This document shows, piece after piece, positions 11,601-23,313 of a stretch of DNA of 64,000 bases; position 1 is the first letter of the stretch; every line of letters begins with the position of its first letter. A program made the position numbers and the translations under genes. The notes under the pieces are model-generated. The model worked only from the letters and a program-made list of their open reading frames with translations, made no database searches and was not told where the DNA came from. The stretch is from contig CAJQUW010007057.1 of assembly GCA_907163375.1 (NCBI GenBank), positions 62,001 through 126,000 on the forward strand, written 5' to 3'. This stretch comes from Prostheceraeus crozeri. Lineage: Eukaryota; Platyhelminthes; Polycladida; Euryleptidae.

Positions 11601-13356
11601 TATAAACCACCTCATCACCATTATTATTTCTGGCATACTTGTTTTCCAGAGAAATGACCAGAATCTATGAGAGATTTATGATAAATCATTCCAATGCAAA
11701 CTTGGAAAATCACCATGCAGGTCATGACAAAGAATTGAAAATTGCTAAAGTTAATGCATTTTAAGACAATTTCAAAAGTAAACAATTCTTTCTGGTGTAG
11801 AGAAGAATCCACCACAGAGCCTGAATACAACCGCATTATCAACCACATGATATCAACAAGCAAAACTTGAAATGAGAGTAAATAGAAATCAATAATGGAT
11901 AATTCAGATGACAATCGGATAAACATAAATAAATAATTAATAGCATTGATTTCAACCCTTTTACTGGTAGACATTTTGTATATCATTCATGATACAATAT
12001 TATGAAAATTATTTGATCAACTGCAGTTAAGCATGCTTTATTAACACACTTATGCGACTAGAAGAAAGAGTAGCATTCGGTAGGCGCCATACAACAGCTC
12101 AGGTTTAATCGGGCGAGATTTTGTGACCCGACGCGACCGGCCGGTCACGTGATTCAACTGGTACCGGATCGGCCGGTCGACCGGTCAGTTCGTAATACCG
12201 ATGCACATTCGTGTGCCTTAAGTGTGTACATGTAGGCTATATTAAGGATAAGAATTTTTGACTTTTTTCGAAATTTAAATTTCCTGTATTACAGCTCGAT
12301 GATTTTTATTTAAATCTGATCAAAATGCATTTTTTTCTTAGTTATTGCAAAAAACTTCACCTCCAACCTCAAATTTCTAAAACGATTTTCACAAGAGATA
12401 GTAGGCCTATATTTTCATCTTCAGAGCTTCTAAAATGTCTCATTGCCAAATATAGCTGCTTCTAACTTAAATTTATATTAGTTAGGAATGTTTAATTACT
12501 CCCTGCTACGAGTAAAACATAAACCATGAGTTTGAGATCGTATTTGGCGCTAAAATCAGCAAAATCAGTGATCATGCAAAGTTTCAGACATTATGATAAC
12601 CATGACCTATGAACTTTGACTGTATTTATCGATTTTAAATGATCTATCCATTGATAAGAGAAAGATGAGGAAACCGACACAAATTGATGATGCAGCAATT
12701 TTCTTGGAATTAAATTTTCAAGGTGACGAAGCCCTTGTTCAAGGTGTAAATTGTCATGATAATTCTGATAATAATGGCTCAAAAGGACTAATGATAATTT
12801 CGAACCAGTTTTCATGAACTTATCATGAATTAATGAATGCATTTTCGTACCGGAGGGCATAGGTGAAGGGTCAAACTACAATAATATCAACACATTTGAC
12901 GGGGTAATAACAATTAAAAAAACCGTAGTATTTGTTAACTTGATGCAAATGACCTGTCATCGCTTGACATTTACATATAGAGAGAAACTTGCCACATACT
13001 TTGCTACAATCCACAAGAGCAATCTCTTATACAGAGCAACAACAGGATACCGCCAAAATTCCAAATTGTTGGTCACTCTCTGTTCCTTGCTAAGTCTATC
13101 AAAGGAAGAAAGGAACGAATACACGTGAAATTAGAAGAGAAATATTGTATTTATTGGAATAGAAACTGAATTTTCCTGTTTTATCTACTCAAACTGTGGA
13201 AGCCAAACTTGATAAATTATTGAGAACATGACGATTGTGTGAAACGACAGAAATATGATTGAAGTTTTTGATATTACGAAAGAAAATGTTGTTTGGTTGT
13301 GCAGCGAAGATAAACGTCTACACTAAATCCAGACTGAAAGCAACGGACAAATCGGG
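11601..13356. other. No gene recognised
   Basis: A 120-codon minus frame at 11624-11986 is hydrophobic and AT-driven, without a recognisable domain. A GC-rich patch at about 12120-12192 contains repeated GACCGGCCGGTC-type palindromes and may be the end of an unidentified element. The remainder is AT-rich intergenic DNA. Confidence 0.35.
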
Positions 13357-13848
13357 TTGACAGAGAAGGTTGCGAATCCCATTACAATCCATCCTTCGAA
13401 AAGGAGAAATAAATTCATTCAACCAATGTCCTCGAATTTGGATTTAATATCAATTGAAGAATCGGATTCAGACATCGACAGCGAGTATCAAGAATCAGAT
13501 CATTCAGGCGATTGGTCCACTAAAAGTAGAAGAAAATATCATAGGACAAATGCAGCTACCAAATTAGTGGCAGCTTCAAAGTTATCAACTCGCAATCAGC
13601 GTGCTTGTAATCAACTGTCTGAATCTAGAGTAGACATTCACACACCTACACAGTCCGGCATGTATAAGTCTTCCATCAAAGAGGCAAGAAAACTTAAAGA
13701 TGCAATGAAAGAGACTTTGAGTGTGGATCTACATTTCGATGGTACGCGAATTGACAATCGAGAATATCAAGCATTGGTTTAAAAAAATGAACACAGAGAA
13801 ATCTGGTTAGACATAAGTTCACAAGTGGCATTGTGATTCTATTCGGTA
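13357..13848 (+). pseudogene. Fragment of a transposase-like ORF ending in HFDGTRIDNREYQALV
   Basis: The 141-residue frame has an acidic Ser/Asp-rich linker (SIEESDSDIDSEYQESD, about residues 32-48), then a basic helix SSIKEARKLKDAMKETL and DLHFDGTRI. In several animal transposon families an h-x-D-G segment like this carries the first catalytic Asp. After a TAA at 13780-13782 the same frame continues as KNEHREIWLDISSQ before a second stop. That continuity suggests a nonsense mutation in a longer gene. No downstream catalytic part is present. Superfamily unassigned. Confidence 0.5.
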
Positions 13849-16086
13849 TAAATCAACCAGAGACACCGCAATTTGTTGGTTGTCATCATCATATTCTCTG
13901 TAGAGTGCTTCGTTTGGTGATGGATGGCAAACTCGGCGACAATAATACTTCACCCAAACAATTAATTAAGGAATGATAATTAATGCCAAGTTATGTATAC
14001 TACCTGCGAATCAATTCTAATGCCATGGATTGTTTTACATGGTTTCCTTAATCCCTGCATGTCTAAGTAACTCAAGGAATGAGAAATAAGATGTAAAGTA
14101 TCTCATTGACAAACCGTTTTACAAAGGTTACACAATCACACGCATGAATGACGTGCAAATTTAAATACAAGGCCATAAATCTAAATATCATTGATCATAA
14201 CGGTAGAGAAAAATGCTCTCACGTACAAAAATTGTTACCTTCAAAAGAAGATTAAATATGAAATTTGTCCACTTGGGCATTTTATCCAGGTACGTAGGCA
14301 TTCGAGATTATTGTCTACTTTATTAGTAAAACAATGTCTGCCTAATTCCCCTGCCAATTTTAAATTGATCGATTTGACGAAATAGCATAAAAGCACTCAC
14401 ATGAGGGGACCAATGTACGGAATCGAAGTGAATGAGCTGATTCGGCAGTTAGGCTATAAATCAAGCGATGACTAAGGCACTTGCAGGTGATGCGATGACT
14501 ATGATCCTCTTTTTGTCAAAAGCCAAGGAAATTAGCCAAACTTTACACATTTCGTTTCTCAAGTGATCGTCTTGAAAGAAAATCAGCGTTTACTTAATGG
14601 ATTATTTCCTCGAAACTTTGCAGACCTGCCTGCCAGATTCATCAAATGTAAGCTAATCATCTCAACATGCAGTATGACGACCAAATGAATTTTGCAGGTT
14701 TTAGTCATTGTTCCATTATGCAGTTCTTGGTCAAAATACCGCTGGGCGCACAGATGTGAACGTCACTCGACAAGTGTTCATCATATTTCAATAATGATTC
14801 ATATTTCATATTTCAGCTAATAATCGCCTTAAGAAATTTGCCATCTATTAATGAATGTTTACATTTTACAATGCGCGATCGGAAGAGAAATTCGAAGCGC
14901 GCGATATAAATTAATGCAATATATGATGCATAGATTCGCCAAAATGCAAATAATCAATTAACACAGATGGTATTTTATATGATAAATTGTTGATCTGCAA
15001 GTGGAGACTGCAAAATTGTGCATGATGAGCAAAATCTAGGGGGGGCGAAAACATAGTCTCGCCCGGGAAATTTTTTTCAGGGGGGGGGCCCTCCTGCCCC
15101 CCTGGGATCGACGCCTATGGATAATGACATGAATCATCCCATGTATATCTAATCAGTGAGTTCTGCATAGAGGGGAACTTTTAAAAAAGCACTCTAGTTG
15201 ACTTCATCAATGCCATACGCATGTAAGAATTCAGTTTATTGAAGTCTTCGAACTCGCTCACATCTGTTGCATGATACACAAAGCGATATCATTTTCATGA
15301 CCAGTTGCACGCAATGTACGAAAAACAAAGAAAAGTAGACATGTGGACGAAAGTGAGATCTTACTTGCCTAGATGGGGAATGCTGGGGAGCAGCTGTCCA
15401 TTCTCTTCTCTTAGACGACGAATCACAGAAATTTTCTTGTCAATCTTGAGTTAGCCTTACATCATTTGTATTTGTGAGTTTAATGCATCATTTATCACAT
15501 CAATTGTGTAAGACGCGATCAATACTTTAGGACAACTGGACATGCATGATTTTGGAGTTTTCTGAGGCAGATGGATGCCTCAAGCTGTCAATCATCGGTA
15601 AGTAGTTTGAAATGTTATTGTACTGAACTCCAATTCTAAACACGAAACTGTGTAATGTGACATTTGAAAGCGGTCAGTCTATCATTTCTATACTTAAATA
15701 CTTCCTAAACTCTGGTTTCTCTTTAATTAATTGTTAAATCCCTCCAATCTCCAATCGCTTCTAAAGTTATTGTAAATAAAATAATCAAATATTGAGTTGA
15801 ATCTTCACTGTTAACTCAAAAGTGTCGTATGAAAGTTCCTAAGGGATCCAGACAGAAAGGGTTCATAAAAGTTTAACTGAAATCTCATTTTTGTGGTGAC
15901 GTTTGAATAGCAATGCTACTATAGCATAAACTGAAATGAAAATTCGCAAGAATGATTCAATGGATAGATTATGTGGAACGAAATCGCGATATTTCCAGCT
16001 TAATTGAACGATATTTTTATCTTGTATGGATGAATCGTATGGTTCCATTCCCGGTTACATTAAAAGAAAAAGCGATTATTTAGCAA
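13849..16086. other. No gene; possible hAT-type right end at ~15041-15115
   Basis: No convincing coding sequence. At about 15041-15115 G-runs are followed by GGGATCGACGCCTATG, which reads in reverse as a CATAGGCGTCGATCCC terminus typical of some hAT elements. I found no matching left end. The rest is AT-rich. Confidence 0.35.
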
Positions 16087-16090
16087 TTAG

Positions 16091-18676
16091 CACTAGAAGA
16101 CCGAAGCGCGTCAATTGACGCAAAGTCAGTTCATTTTTCATGTTTTTAAGTTACTCTGTGACATTTATCCAATGAAACTTCCTGACTTTTAATATTTTCC
16201 TTAGTTCTTACTATTCTAAAAGTAACAGCCCTCTCGGACATCTATTTGACATAGAAATCTCTTGACTTCCTAGAAGGCCTGAGTGCGTCAATTGACGCAT
16301 TGTATTCCTAAAGTCGGATAACACAGTATCAAGTTTTCTTATAGCTATGCAAAGCGTTAAATTAAACTCCAAAGCAATCCTTTAGGCGTCATCAGTCAAC
16401 TGAAAACACAATAGATTCAATAGATATCTAATGTCAGAGCGGCAACAAGCATCCGCATAGATATATTGAGAGCAATCTTCGTGTTTATGAATGAATTGCT
16501 TGCGGCAATATATAATTGTCCTCTATCTGTGTCAGGATTTTGAAAATGATCGATCAATAATAAAATGCTCATTTCAAGCACTTTAGCGTCATTTGACATA
16601 CAAGGAAAACAAATGGCTAGACGAGCAAAACATTCCGCTTTGAGAGCTTTACAATTGCTGCAAGATCTCAATACAGACGATAGTGACAACGGAGACAATG
16701 AGAATGAAGCAATCCCAGCTGAAAACATTGTTGACCAACATGACGTCGATGAATCCTGCAGTAGTGACGATGCTCCATTGATGATATTCCGCCGTTATCT
16801 CAGCGAATACCCGGAACAGAAATCAATAGTGAAGGTGATACTGACAGGCCTACGTCCGCAGCCAGTCTCGTTGGATAAGACGGCACTGTCTGGAACAAAC
16901 TTGCTAATTCTCCTTCAAGCACATTGTCGACGTGATGCCCAAAATATTTTACGACGTCAACCAGGTCCAACGTCATATGCAACTTCACGTATTAGTGATC
17001 CCTTGTCAGCTTTCCGCTTATTGATCAATGAGCCGATGCTACGAAAAATTTGTAAATACACAACATCAGAAGGTCAGAGATCCAAATCCGATTGGAAAAT
17101 TGACCCATCTGAATTAGACACTTTTTGGACTTTGGATTGCTCGCGGCATTTTGGGATGTAAGAATCTTCCTCTTCGAGAATTTTGGTCCAAACAGTGGGG
17201 AAATGTATTGTTTACCGACCATATGAGCAGAGATCGGTTCATGGAGATCAAACGCTTTCTTCGCTTCGATGATAAGACTACGAGAAAATCAAGGACAGAG
17301 AACAACAAATTTTGCTTGATTTCTGATCTTTGGTATGATTTCATAGATAGATGCCAGATTTCTTTCTATCCATCTGAGTATCTAACTATTGATGAACAGC
17401 TTCTCCCATGCAAAGCCAGGTGTGGATTTCTTCAATACATGGCCAATAAGCCAGATAAATTTGGCATCAAATTTTGGTTTATGGTGGATCTGCAGACCAA
17501 ATATCTATATAACGGTTTCCCATACTTAGGAAGAGACTCAACACGTGTTGACAGTATTTCTACTGATGTTGTGATGAAGTTACTAAAACCGGTAGAAGGA
17601 AATGGACACACCATTACAACTGATAACTTTTTCACTAGCCTTTCATTGGCTAAACAACTTGCAAGCAAACATACTTCGATTATCGGTACTGTCCGATCAA
17701 ATCGACGAGAGCTGCCTCCATTGGTCCATGAAAAATCATCTTTGCATCATACCGATGTACTCAAGAATGCCGATTCATCAGCAACATTGACTGTTTATCA
17801 GTGCAAAAAGAACAAAAAAGTTACAATACTAAGCACTCTTCATCATACAGTGACTATCCCTACTGCTGACAATCAGAAGTGCAAGCCTGAGACAGTTTTA
17901 CTATACAACGCAACAAAATCGGGAGTCGATGTCTTACATCAAATGTTGCGCCTGTATTCGGTGAAGCCAGCGTGTCGAAGATGGCCAGTTCATGTGTTCT
18001 CAAATATTATGGATATCGCTTTAGTCAATTCTTGGGTATTGTACAAAGAGGTGACTAAGACCAACATGAGTCGACGCTCATATATTCAAGAAGTGGTAGA
18101 GCAACTTCTCAAAAGCAAGCAAGTCGAGGAAAAAACTCGAAAACGAGCAGTGATCTTCGACAACAATCAAAGAAATGTACGGCAAAGATTGACATGCTCA
18201 TCTGGTGAATGTAACCGCAATCGCACCTTAGATCGGTGTCAGCTTTGTAACCGCCCAGTTTGCGGACGTTGTACAATTCGAATGTGCAATGAATGCAAGT
18301 AAGTAATCCGGATGTTCATATGATTCTCTATTAGTTCTGTTTGTGAAATATGAATCCATTTGCAATTCAAATTATTGATAATGACTTTTATTTTTTCAAA
18401 TTGGGAAATAATGCTAAGTGTTACTTGTGAATTGGGAATTTTATGGTTTTTAATATTCTAACTCAGTAGTGTTTACACATTTCTAAACTAATTTGGAATA
18501 GATCCCTACCATATAAAAATCATTAATTACTTCATTATTTATTGCAAAAGTATCTCATATAGCCTATTTATATCATACTCGTAGTTTTCACCGATATTAT
18601 GATTATGATTTTAGAAATGCGTCAATTGACGCACTTCAGGCTTTGTAGTAAGATTGAAATTTTAGGTCTTCTAGTG
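16091..18676 (+). mobile_element. piggyBac element with perfect 12-bp TIRs and TTAG target duplication
   Basis: The element begins CACTAGAAGACC and ends GGTCTTCTAGTG, which are exact reverse complements. TTAG flanks both ends (16087-16090 and 18677-18680), a variant of the canonical TTAA site. The 14-bp palindrome GCGTCAATTGACGC occurs subterminally at 16108-16121 and 16285-16298 on the left and 18619-18632 on the right. It is probably the transposase-binding repeat. The element is 2586 bp with a single transposase gene. Confidence 0.92.
16613..18302 (+). pseudogene. piggyBac transposase (DDE_Tnp_1_7), one frameshift
   Basis: The gene starts at ATG 16613 (MARRAKHSAL) with an acidic N-terminal segment containing DDAPL. 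The conserved domain follows. A frameshift at about 17120-17135 separates the N-terminal part from the rest, which resumes as ARGILGCKNLPLREFWS. All three catalytic aspartates are present: TIDEQLLP (Asp codon 17391), TTDNFFTS (17622) and SGVDVLHQ (17928). The C-terminus has a cysteine-rich zinc-binding domain (CSSGECNR, CQLCNRPVCGRC, CNECK) that in this family contacts the terminal repeats. One indel in an otherwise complete gene with perfect TIRs indicates a recent insertion, or a sequencing error in a live copy. Confidence 0.93.
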
Positions 18677-18680
18677 TTAG

Positions 18681-20177
18681 AGTTTTACTATACAGAACAT
18701 AAATTTTCAAAAGAATTCATTAATCACGCGAAAACATCTATAACCGTATGTCAAGCTGTCTTTCTCGATAACATCTAAATAAGCCAGAAAATTGATAAGT
18801 TAGTGAAAAATGTGATGATTTAACAGCTGAGGAAACTAAATCTTCGTTTTCGACAGTCACCTTGACAACAAGAACACTAAAGTAACAAGATGTATTAAAA
18901 CAAATGTGCGGAACCTGTCTTAGAATATGATTATAGGGAACACTAACAGGCACTGCAGACACCTCTTCAGTATGATTGACGTTTCGTTCATTGATTGGTT
19001 ATTGGACAGCATTAATATCTTTTTACAAATAATTTATTTTAAAATATTTCATTCAACGTTGATAGAATCTAAAGATTCTAATAGTAAATTTACTTTAAAG
19101 AACTTTGGATTTCTTAATTATCAGTTTAAGCCTAAAGAGATATTTAAAGATCGACATTTTGATGACGTCATTGAACCAAAGAGGAGTCAAGAGCGAGTTG
19201 TAAGCAAACCATGATAACATGAATAGACATCAGATAACAACAATGCGGCACATTTTTCTTCAACACCAATCAAAACCTTAATCTTATAATCTATAAATTT
19301 TTTCAATATCATTCAATAAGTAATAATTAATTAGTTACTGTGTTGCGTATGGCAATCACACTTTCACATATGATGATGCAAAATTATATCAATTCCGTAA
19401 TTGCTATTTTATACTTAAACCTACACCTAAATCAACTTGATCAATAATTCATCTCATTTTTACTAGCATAATAAACTTGCTAATGTACAGATAATCAAGA
19501 TGAAATGATGATTAAGGTCAACTTCATGCATCCAATAAAATATTCTAATTTCCTCATTAACAAAGCATGTACGTATATTGTAAATTGTGTATGTTCTAAT
19601 CTGTTTCACACCAGATTCAGTTGAACGAGGAGCAATTCTCTTTGCCTTATTACTAAGTTATTCGATTGACCAAGAAAATAGACCTAAGAGAATGTTGATT
19701 TTGTTACAATGCATGTTTCACGTCTTTAGATTTACACTGAATTTCGTCTTGAAATATAGCTGGGATCGACGGATGTCGCTCTTCAACTAATAAAATTATC
19801 AAATATATAAACCACTCATGTGTGCATCCTGGAAGACGGCAAGCCCTAGAATAATTCATTTTATTTTATTATGACTTAAGTTGAGCTCGTAAAGCTGACA
19901 ATTCAACGAAAAGTTTTCAATCAGGGTATATACAGACTGTTTCATTCACCTGTTGAGGACGTAGGACTGTTACTTAATCTCAGCTCACCACTTAATTGAA
20001 TACGACTTTGTCACAAGTGCCGACGACGAGCGTCCTGAATAAAATCGCTCAAAACCTGAATTGAAATCAAGTAAATTGACGTCAAACCTGCATCATTTCG
20101 ACAGTAATTCGAAGTTATATTCATGAATGAATGACACACTTTCTATGCGCATAAGTTTCTGAGTCATGTCAGCTATA
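18681..20177. other. No gene recognised
   Basis: AT-rich intergenic DNA. A 95-codon plus frame at 18927-19214 and a 67-codon frame at 19587-19790 have no recognisable domain and I do not call them genes. Confidence 0.35.
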
Positions 20178-20180
20178 TAA

Positions 20181-20369
20181 GGCCTCAGCCACACTGCGGG
20201 CTTTTCCAAGAAGCGTCTCCGAGGAAAGCGTTTAGCAGCAAATATAAAGTCATCATTGCAGCGGTTGTAGACTGCGACACTGCGAGCAAAGCAAACGAGA
20301 GCGATTAATAGCTTGCTCGCGTTTGCTCGGGACGCTCGTGTTTGCTTTGTTTTCTGTGTGGCTGAGGCC
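20181..20369. mobile_element. Harbinger-type MITE (189 bp)
   Basis: The ends GGCCTCAGCCACAC and GTGTGGCTGAGGCC are perfect 14-bp inverted repeats. TAA flanks both sides (20178-20180, 20370-20372), matching the 3-bp TWA target preference of PIF/Harbinger. Internal GCAAACGAGAGCG/CGCGTTTGCTCG segments also pair, so the whole element can fold. A broken HARBI1-like gene lies in the same window (191-1268), but no direct link to this MITE is shown. Confidence 0.85.
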
Positions 20370-20644
20370 TAAGATGAATTGAAAAAATCTATAGTTGCCA
20401 GCTTGGTTAGAACATGGACCGCTAGAATGTCCCATCTAGCTGTCCATGGGTTAGAATGGGTTAGAACATGATTAGAGTTGATATTCATTCTAACTCGGGA
20501 AATTATCCATGAACCTGTCGGCAATTACGTGTTGTCTGAAATGTGGCTCACATTTTAGCAATTCAAATCATCAGGATGATACGCTATCTAGCTAACGCTT
20601 TAGCCTATGGCTAACCTAGCAAATCTTAAGCTACAACGCATGGA

Positions 20645-21007
20645 GTGTGCATGTATATTCAAAATCAGAAGGCTTCAAAAGATCATCTTTTGTTCTTGAA
20701 TGGATTGATATCAGAGTTTGTGTTGAAAAGAGGAAAGGGCAGTGTGACTGGTCCGAATGGGGGACGCCATCGAATTCTGTTGAATGGTGTGGAATTGAAT
20801 GTTTCTATTCACGAGCCAAAACGATTGGCAGCTGGAGAAAATTGTCCAAGGCCAATAAAGAAGTGCAGAGTTTGCGCGAGGAGAGGGATTAGACGGGGGA
20901 CAATATTTTATAGCCCAGAGTGTATTGGTGACCCTGCCCTCTGTGCTTCACCATGTTTTGATGAATGGGAAGCTCATTGCTTAGTACATGAAGACGATAG
21001 CTCATAA
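20645..21007 (+). pseudogene. Orphan C-terminal zinc domain of a PGBD-type piggyBac transposase
   Basis: This 120-residue frame ends in KKCRVCARRGIRRGT, then ECIGDPALC and SPCFDEWEAH. The arrangement CxxC, RGxRR, C, LCxxPCF matches the C-terminal zinc-ribbon region of piggyBac transposable-element-derived proteins. One expected Cys of the second pair appears changed (FYSPEC). No DDE core is found upstream, so this is a remnant of a different piggyBac lineage from the one at 16091. The first residues (MCMYIQNQ) are probably not original. Confidence 0.6.
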
Positions 21008-21587
21008 TCTTTTAGTGACATGAAATATTGTTAAGCTAGAAATTATATGTAATATATCAATGTGTTAGTAACTTCATGTTTCTTGTGCAATGTGCTATAT
21101 AAATGTCTCACACAATTGGAATATATTCAAGTTGTTTCTTGAATATGAAGTGTATGTTCCTTATCATTCATGATGCACAAAATTTATATTCAATATTTTC
21201 CATGAATAGTCAGTGATATTATGCAAGTATCATAGAGCTTGTGTATAGTCGAATGTACATGCATATACTTGTATATACAATAGCGATATAAGCCCAAAAA
21301 TAAAATGTTGATAACATGTTCATAATGACTTAATGATGAAATGATGTGATACTAAAAAAGTAAAATTTGTAATATAAAAGTACTAACATGAATAAAATTA
21401 CCGTTAATCACAGATAATAACATTATATGAATACAGCGCGCATGCATTAATACTCGTAAGTTTTTAGAGCAAAACATTGGTCGAGCACAGCTCCTCGTCG
21501 GTAGTTGATGGTAGCGTAAGTGTTGAACAACTCGGCAGTTGTCCTATTGTAATATGAGTCGAAGCTTCAGAGAATGATCAAATTCGT
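21008..21587. other. No gene recognised
   Basis: AT-rich spacer between the piggyBac remnant and the left end of the 10-kb element. Nothing identifiable. Confidence 0.35.
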
Positions 21588-22361
21588 TACCCCGCCAGAA
21601 CCGAAAGTTCGCGACCGTTCGTCGAACGTTCGTTGAAGGTTCGTTTTGTTGGCGAACGCTCATTGAACGTTCGTTTCCGAGCCTTAAACGTACGACTAGT
21701 GGTGAACGTTCGTCGAACGTTCGTTGAAGGTTCTGGTGAATCTCGAACATTCAAAATCATGTACAAAAGACACTATTCTATCCAACATTAAATTATCTGT
21801 ACAAAACTGTATGATGTGTTACACTATTTAGCGAAATTGAGGGGGGGATGCACCAGCTTCATTGATTTTGTGATGATGAAGTGTTGTTTTACCGTTCTAA
21901 GGTACGCTGATATGAAGAAGGTTTAAATGCCATTTTCATTTTCAATTTCATTTTGCGTCCTCAATATAGGGTGACTGATTTTCAAAGTTTTTCTTTTTTT
22001 GTATCAAGCTCAGGTAAGTTGTCAAAGAGAAATGAGTTATTTGTTGAATTTATCAGAATAATCTCTATCTATCAAATGGATGAGATAGTCCACATTTAAT
22101 CTTGAGTAATGTATTTGATGACTATGGTGCATAACTAACAGATATTGACCCTAAATCATTCTTTATACAATTAAACTTCATTGTGTATATGCGAAAAATA
22201 GTCAATTTGTTTTAATTTCTATTGCTATAGGGATACGTAAATAGTAAAACATGAAAGTTGTTGACAACAAGAAACACGAAAAATGTTTAATACTTACCAA
22301 TCTTAAAACCTTCATCATACGTATGGATTTTTTCTTAATTGACAACTTTGTTGTTTCTAAG

Positions 22362-22467
<106 letters not shown>

Positions 22468-22665
22468 AATATCTCCATAAAATCTCATTGATAGATTTAT
22501 TCGATAAAAAGAGAATTATGAATTACAAACAAGTAGGCATAATATTTGAGTGCAAAATAGATAGTTGATTAAGCCAAAATATTGTATATCGCACTGACTT
22601 TCACCAACGCACACTGATCTCCATTAAGTCCATGATGTAGTTTCTGAATAAGGACCCTTACAGCT

Positions 22666-23149
22666 CTGAGTCACATTTCTGGTAAAAATTGCCCAGACAC
22701 CGAATAATCCACACTTTTGCTTATCGAGCTCACCTATATTTTACGAAATACTTAATCTTGACGTCTGCTTTCTTGCATGCAATATGCCAGACATATACCG
22801 AATTAGGATATGTAATCTCAGTGAGATCCATGCCGCATTGTCTGAATTAGAACCATTAGTCTGAGTCACATTCTGGTAAAGAATTGCCCAGACACCGAAT
22901 AATCTACACTTTTGCTTATCGAGCTCACCTATATTTTACGAAATACTTAATCTTGACGTCTGCTTTCTTGCATGCAATATGCCAGACATATACCGAGTTA
23001 GGATATGTAATCTCAGTGAGATCCATGCCGTATTGTCTGAATTAGGACCATTAGTCTGAGTCACATTCTGGTGAATAACTGCCCAGACACCGAATAGTCC
23101 ACACTTTTGCTTATCGAGCTCACCTATAATTTACGAAATACTTGATCTG
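22666..23149. repeat. 195-bp tandem repeat, ~2.5 copies
   Basis: Units begin at 22666, 22861 and 23056 with CTGAGTCACATT and run through GCTTATCGAGCTCACCTATA and GATATGTAATCTCAGTGAGA. The third copy is cut off near 23149. Copies differ at only a few positions. The array lies directly upstream of the transposase, where it could contain promoter or protein-binding repeats. Confidence 0.9.
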
Positions 23150-23313
23150 GATTTTTAAGTAGAACTATTTAATTTCCATATCATTTTCCAGATGCCGGCT
23201 GATTCCGTTCAATACCTGCCATAATCAAAGCAGAACAGTTGTCGCTTCTAGTGGAGATCTATCTAAATAGGCCTATCTGTCAGCTTCTGTTTTGAAGTAA
23301 GATTACTTTCGAA

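Noticed and set aside
15041-15115. Complete hAT element ending at GCGTCGATCCC
   Set aside because: Only one end is visible; no left partner or target duplication was found.
22666-23149. CRISPR-like array
   Set aside because: Direct 195-bp tandem units without spacers in an animal genome; a minisatellite-type repeat.
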